DNA from: Endozoicomonas sp965196975
GTDB lineage: Bacteria; Pseudomonadota; Gammaproteobacteria; Pseudomonadales; Endozoicomonadaceae
Direction of reading: 5' to 3'
Assembly: GCF_965196975.1 (NCBI RefSeq)
Contig: NZ_OZ239981.1
Coordinates: 558,001 to 622,000, forward strand
DNA length: 64,000 nucleotides
In this document: in pieces, positions 60,523-64,000 of the stretch
Numbering within the stretch: the stretch's first letter is position 1
Layout of the letters: each line of letters starts with the position of its first letter
Notes under the pieces: generated by a model
Seen by the model: the letters and a program-made list of their open reading frames with translations, nothing else
What the model was told of the DNA's origin: nothing
The model's database searches: none
Position numbers and translations under genes: made by a program

Positions 60523-62479
60523 AAAGGACGGTATTATCTCCTGTGACTGATGTTGATGCTTGATTTTTTTCGGACAATTTGGATAGCCGGTTTTCTGCAA
60601 CCTTTGGTTTGATGATGGGAAGTGGAGTTAACCGGCCATTCCTGAATATCTGCCAGGACAGTTCGCGATGGATTTTGCCATTTGGAGTAATACTCAGGAA
60701 TCCGGTCATCCCTGGTAATTGACTACCCTGTAGGCTTGAGAGTTGCTGAAGCCTTGGGTAAAGCTTATAGGCATCAGCGCCCAGTGCGTAAAGCGTTCCC
60801 AGTTGGCCTCGGGACTGTTTCCATAAAGTGTTGATTTGCTGTTCCAGCTGGCTTGGTGTTCCAGGAATTAACCAAGGCATAATGGGAATGCGAATGCCAT
60901 CCATATCCTGATCCTGATTGGTATTGGTAATACCGGAAAAAGCGCTGGAGGTTGCATAGACTGGAAGATTTCCTGCGTATTGGTAGGCGAGCGCGGGTTT
61001 AATCTGTCTCGCCTCCTGAGGATTGGCGCCAATAAACACCATATCAACATCCTGGCGCCGACGGGCCTGGAATCCCAGTCTTTCACCTAGAAGCCTGCTG
61101 AGCTGTTTTGCCCTCGCTTCACTTTGGTCAGTATGCAGTAGCCAGCCGGTCAGGCTGCTGAACTGGGTTTTTGCATCAAACTCACCAGAGCCGACAATGA
61201 CACCACCCAGTTCCTGCCATTTTGCTTTGAAGGTGGTGTTGATTTTCTTGCCCCATTCTGTATCGGGTGTAATGATGATTGCCGTTTTATGGCCATCCAG
61301 GCGGCCCCGCTCTGCGGCCATAATGGCTTCATCTTCCGCAGATAGTCCAAATTGATAAAGCCCTCCTGCTCGATAGTTTCCTGATGATGTGGGGAATGCC
61401 TGATTGGGAGAGTCATCAAGGTAGTTTAGAGCCAAAACGGGGATGCGATTGGTGATGTCAGAATTTAGCGCTTTTACCTGGCTCTTGTTCAGTGGGCCAA
61501 TAATCAACTGCGCACCTTCATCAATGGCTCTGGAAGCGAGATCGTTAATATTGCTGCTCTCAGTGTTATAAAATTGCAGTTCAGGAAGTGGTTCATTTTT
61601 GCTCATGGCCTCGTAGTGGGAGGCCAGCATGCCATCACGAACGGATTCTCCAGCTCTGCTCAACCTTCCTGACAGAGGAAGTAGTACGGCAATTTTATCA
61701 GGACGTTTGGTTGAGCTGCTCTTCAGCGCTTCAAAATCCCCTGGCAGGTATTTGTGAGCTGGATGGTATGCCCAGTCCCGTTTCCATTGTTCAAGGCCGG
61801 TGAGCTGTTGATCTAGGCTGCGACCGGTTTGATAAATTAAAGCCAAGGCCAGCCAACCTTTCAGTTGTTGTGACTTTTCCTGCTTGTACAGGCTATCAAG
61901 TCTCTCGGCAGGTACATGCAGAAGCGTTTGCCAGAAGCTGTCATAGTGTGGCTCCCTTTCTGTTTCGGTAAGATAAGGTCCAGCCAGAAGCCATTCGTCC
62001 AGAGAGGCCTGGTATTCACCAAACCTCGAATAGGCGAGTGCTTTTAGAATGTGGGCTTGAGCATTGATATAGGTATCGTTGCTGACAATGACTGCTTCGC
62101 GATCAAGCCATTCAAAAACAGCCCAGTCTTGATGGTTTATCTGAGCAAGTTGAGCCTGTTGAACAGCAAGCTCTGCTTGTATGCGTTTGGGTAGCTGTTC
62201 GTAAGGCAGCTGGTTGAGTATCTTTTCAGTGCGGGCAGGGTCTTTTTTGATCAAGTTTCTGGTTATTTCCAGAGTGAGGCTGGCCCGCTCCGGGTAGCTG
62301 AGCTTTTCTACCTCGGCCAGCTGCTGCTCAATGCTCTTGATAGAAGAAATTGTTGGTGGAATTGTTGCCTTCGGTTGCGATGAGCAGGCGGTAATGAATA
62401 TGGGGATCAATACAGCCATTGCTATGGCGGGCAATGTGTTGGAAAGGTTTTTTCGCAGAGCGGTTAAATTGGTCATCAT
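60497..62479 (-). CDS. lpoA: Penicillin-binding protein activator LpoA
   Basis: A 660-residue outer-membrane lipoprotein that activates PBP1a. A signal peptide with a lipobox at ITAC is followed by a helical TPR-like N-domain and a periplasmic-binding-protein-like C-domain (KIAVLLPLSGRLSRAGESV and following, GPLNKSQV). It heads the lpoA-yraN-diaA-dolP cluster. The first ATG (62479) and the next codon ATG are equally plausible. Confidence 0.94.
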   Translation of the reverse strand: MMTNLTALRKNLSNTLPAIAMAVLIPIFITACSSQPKATIPPTISSIKSIEQQLAEVEKLSYPERASLTLEITRNLIKKDPARTEKILNQLPYEQLPKRIQAELAVQQAQLAQINHQDWAVFEWLDREAVIVSNDTYINAQAHILKALAYSRFGEYQASLDEWLLAGPYLTETEREPHYDSFWQTLLHVPAERLDSLYKQEKSQQLKGWLALALIYQTGRSLDQQLTGLEQWKRDWAYHPAHKYLPGDFEALKSSSTKRPDKIAVLLPLSGRLSRAGESVRDGMLASHYEAMSKNEPLPELQFYNTESSNINDLASRAIDEGAQLIIGPLNKSQVKALNSDITNRIPVLALNYLDDSPNQAFPTSSGNYRAGGLYQFGLSAEDEAIMAAERGRLDGHKTAIIITPDTEWGKKINTTFKAKWQELGGVIVGSGEFDAKTQFSSLTGWLLHTDQSEARAKQLSRLLGERLGFQARRRQDVDMVFIGANPQEARQIKPALAYQYAGNLPVYATSSAFSGITNTNQDQDMDGIRIPIMPWLIPGTPSQLEQQINTLWKQSRGQLGTLYALGADAYKLYPRLQQLSSLQGSQLPGMTGFLSITPNGKIHRELSWQIFRNGRLTPLPIIKPKVAENRLSKLSEKNQASTSVTGDNTVLYALETEPQ

Positions 62480-62610
62480 TGGAGGTCGCAGGCCAGCTCT
62501 TCTGGGAATAACTTTGTTAATGGCTTTGATTGTACACAGGGCTTGGAATCGACACTATAGGTTATAACTATTACGCGATGTGCGACTTTGTCTGAAACTA
62601 TCTCAAATTA

Positions 62611-62780
62611 CTAGCCCGGATATTTCATAAACTGCCCCGAATCTCGGGCAGGACTTTGTCGCCCTAAGGGATTTTGTGAGGGAGTGCCGTACCGGGGAGT
62701 ACGGTCGACCGAGCAAAACTCCCTTAGGGCGGCAAAGGACAAGCGAGAACGGGAGCACGTTTATGAAATATCCGGGCTAG
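62611..62780. repeat. 170-bp palindromic element nested in IS982
   Basis: CTAGCCCGGATATTTCATAA (62611 on; 22-bp perfect arm to 62632) is mirrored by the complement ending at 62780. Inner parts (CGCCCTAAGGGA with TCCCTTAGGGCG) also pair, so nearly the whole element can fold. It lies between the IS982 left end and the transposase stop. It is non-coding and probably MITE-like. Confidence 0.75.
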
Positions 62781-62838
62781 CATGATGGTAAGTCCAAGTT
62801 GTATCTTCAAAATCACGCAATTATTTGCTTTCCGTTTT

Positions 62839-63729
62839 TTAATCTTCGGAAATAAGGTTCTCAAACTGTATTGCAGGACGACCAGCAATTATATTCAGAT
62901 AAGAACCAATATTATGTGCCAGTAACTTCCGAGCGATACGTGATGTCATATGCCATCTATCTCGACAATGGCACTTTTCTATTTCAAAGCGCTCTGTCAA
63001 TTGACCTATCACTGTTTCTATTCTCCGTCGTACCCGTAATACCAGCTTTACAAACGACTTCGGACGTTCATCTTGCATGTTTTTTCTCAGTGGCGTCTGA
63101 AGATCAATACCTAATTCCTGACAATCAGCTTTAAACTCAGGCCTTATATAGCCCTTATCGCCAAGCAAGAGGCCAGAAATGGTCTCGAGCATGTCATAGG
63201 CTGCATCACGCTCATCTACGTTCGCTGCGGTCAGAGTAAAACCCACAGGAATCCCTCGTGCTTCAACCAGCAAATGCCCCTGAAAGCCATAGAACTTCTT
63301 GTCCTTGGAAGCGCAGTAACCATAACCAGCCTCAGCTTTAAAGATACGGCTCTGTGGTGCACGGGTTCTGACGACAACATCAATCGGAAAACCATCGATT
63401 AAATGGATATCTGCATTATCTGCATGCATCATCTGGACTATACGAATTTGCAGTCGTTGTTTCACATGCCATAAGTTGGCGGCCTGTTTGACAAATGCCG
63501 AGCGTGAAGGAATGTCAGGAAACAGGTGTCGCCAGTGTCGGGTAAAATACTTCCAAATCTCAGTGTCCTTATGATGCCCAAGCCATTCACCGACAACTTC
63601 CATGGTGATCGCTTCACTATCAGTGAGCTTTGGTGGAAACCCTCGAAGTCGCAGTGGTACAGGAAAAAGCTCTTTTACCAAATCGTCGATCAAGCAGTAG
63701 ACTGTAGTGATAAACTCTTCAACGGGCAT
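62839..63729 (-). CDS. IS982-family transposase
   Basis: A 296-residue DDE transposase. PPKLTDSEAITMEVVGEWLG, HLIDGFPIDV, KKFYGFQGHLLVEARG, LLGDKGY and RVRRRIETVIGQLTERF match IS982-family enzymes, including the acidic residues. The frame is complete. Confidence 0.92.
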   Translation of the reverse strand: MPVEEFITTVYCLIDDLVKELFPVPLRLRGFPPKLTDSEAITMEVVGEWLGHHKDTEIWKYFTRHWRHLFPDIPSRSAFVKQAANLWHVKQRLQIRIVQMMHADNADIHLIDGFPIDVVVRTRAPQSRIFKAEAGYGYCASKDKKFYGFQGHLLVEARGIPVGFTLTAANVDERDAAYDMLETISGLLLGDKGYIRPEFKADCQELGIDLQTPLRKNMQDERPKSFVKLVLRVRRRIETVIGQLTERFEIEKCHCRDRWHMTSRIARKLLAHNIGSYLNIIAGRPAIQFENLISED

Positions 63730-63829
63730 GACTGAAACCTTCTTTGCTTTCTACTGCTTTTAATAGCAGAAAGCAGGATCAGTCATGTCTCCTTATGCAA
63801 ACCTAAAAGTCGCACATGGCGTAACTATT

Positions 63830-64000
63830 GTATTTTCTAAGTAGCGGTTGATCTGGGGGTGTGACCTCAACTCTAAAGGGTTGAAAACAGTGCTTTATCG
63901 CATTGGTTGTTATTTGATCTGAGCGCTAAAGCGTTGTAATTGTTTTTCTCTCAAGCTTTTTTGGTCGGAAAGATGCCAGAAGGTGTTAGGATGCAGTTTG
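63830..64000. other. Right edge of the window
   Basis: About 170 bp after the IS982 duplication with no complete gene. Related genomes have rsmI divergent from lpoA, but no rsmI coding sequence is visible before the edge. Confidence 0.4.

Larger units (their letters stand above)
62573..63822 (-). mobile_element. IS982-family insertion sequence carrying an internal palindromic element
   Basis: The ends ACGCGATGTGCGACTTT (62573-62589) and AAAGTCGCACATGGCGT (63806-63822) are inverted repeats matching 16 of 17. The flanks carry a 7-bp duplication, AACTATT (62566-62572 and 63823-63829). At 1250 bp it is longer than usual for the family; subtracting the 170-bp palindrome at 62611-62780 gives 1080 bp. 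It lies upstream of lpoA. Confidence 0.88.

Noticed and set aside
1..64000. CRISPR arrays, tRNA or rRNA genes
   Set aside because: No regularly spaced short repeats, cloverleaf-like sequences or rRNA segments were seen on reading both strands, although no dedicated search could be run.

Overview
The window looks like a chromosomal segment of a marine, host-associated gammaproteobacterium, most probably an Endozoicomonas-type organism (Oceanospirillales). This is inferred from gene content, not from a marker gene. The housekeeping genes are typical gammaproteobacterial ones in familiar groupings: cbb3 oxidase plus ccoGHIS, fnr/anr, hemN, ttcA, dksA-like, sspAB, lpoA-yraN-diaA-dolP, and Entner-Doudoroff genes with gluconate uptake. 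They are interspersed with large, visibly A+T-richer genes encoding eukaryotic-like domains (Ser/Thr kinase, inositol polyphosphate kinase-like, RING-like, OTU-like) and with many insertion sequences.

Layout. 0-6.8 kb: 5' part of sprT, a YIP1-type membrane protein, a Bax-type glucosaminidase, two tandem DUF547 proteins and a large protein kinase with a C-terminal inositol-kinase-like domain. 6.9-7.7 kb: an intact IS1-type element. 7.7-15.3 kb: ttcA, a DksA/TraR protein, a small transglycosylase-like protein, apt, fnr/anr, hemN, a peroxiredoxin-like gene and a TauE/SafE protein. 15.4-23.6 kb: ccoNOQP and ccoGHIS, all on the minus strand, with a perfect FNR/Anr box upstream. 24.2-30.1 kb: a frameshifted hydrolase, two adenosine/adenine deaminase paralogues, a DyP peroxidase and a secreted protein of unknown function.

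30-58.8 kb is an insertion-sequence battlefield. It holds three copies of a 1391-bp ISKra4-type element and three of a 1599-bp IS66-type element. Two inverted IS66 copies carry exchanged target-site duplications, which shows that the DNA between them (sspAB, ovoA and half of an effector-like gene) was inverted by recombination. Undoing the inversion restores one 394-residue reading frame exactly. Further right, an IS66 copy and an ISKra4 copy break a single ~1160-residue OTU-domain gene into pieces, and two poly-A tracts shift its frame. Between these lie dinF, tusA, a RING-like gene, an FMN reductase, the gnt/edd/eda locus with its GntR-type double operator, and grcA.

58.8-64 kb: dolP, diaA, yraN and lpoA on the minus strand, then an IS982-type element that itself carries a 170-bp palindromic element.

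Functional themes. (1) Life at low oxygen: Anr/FNR, cbb3 oxidase and its assembly factors, oxygen-independent HemN and GrcA, with FNR boxes at hemN, ccoN and, unexpectedly, at the gntK start. (2) Gluconate catabolism through the Entner-Doudoroff pathway. (3) Thiol and redox defence (OvoA for ovothiol, peroxiredoxin-like, DyP). (4) A set of eukaryotic-like, possibly host-directed proteins, several already broken by mobile DNA. No tRNA, rRNA or CRISPR array was seen.
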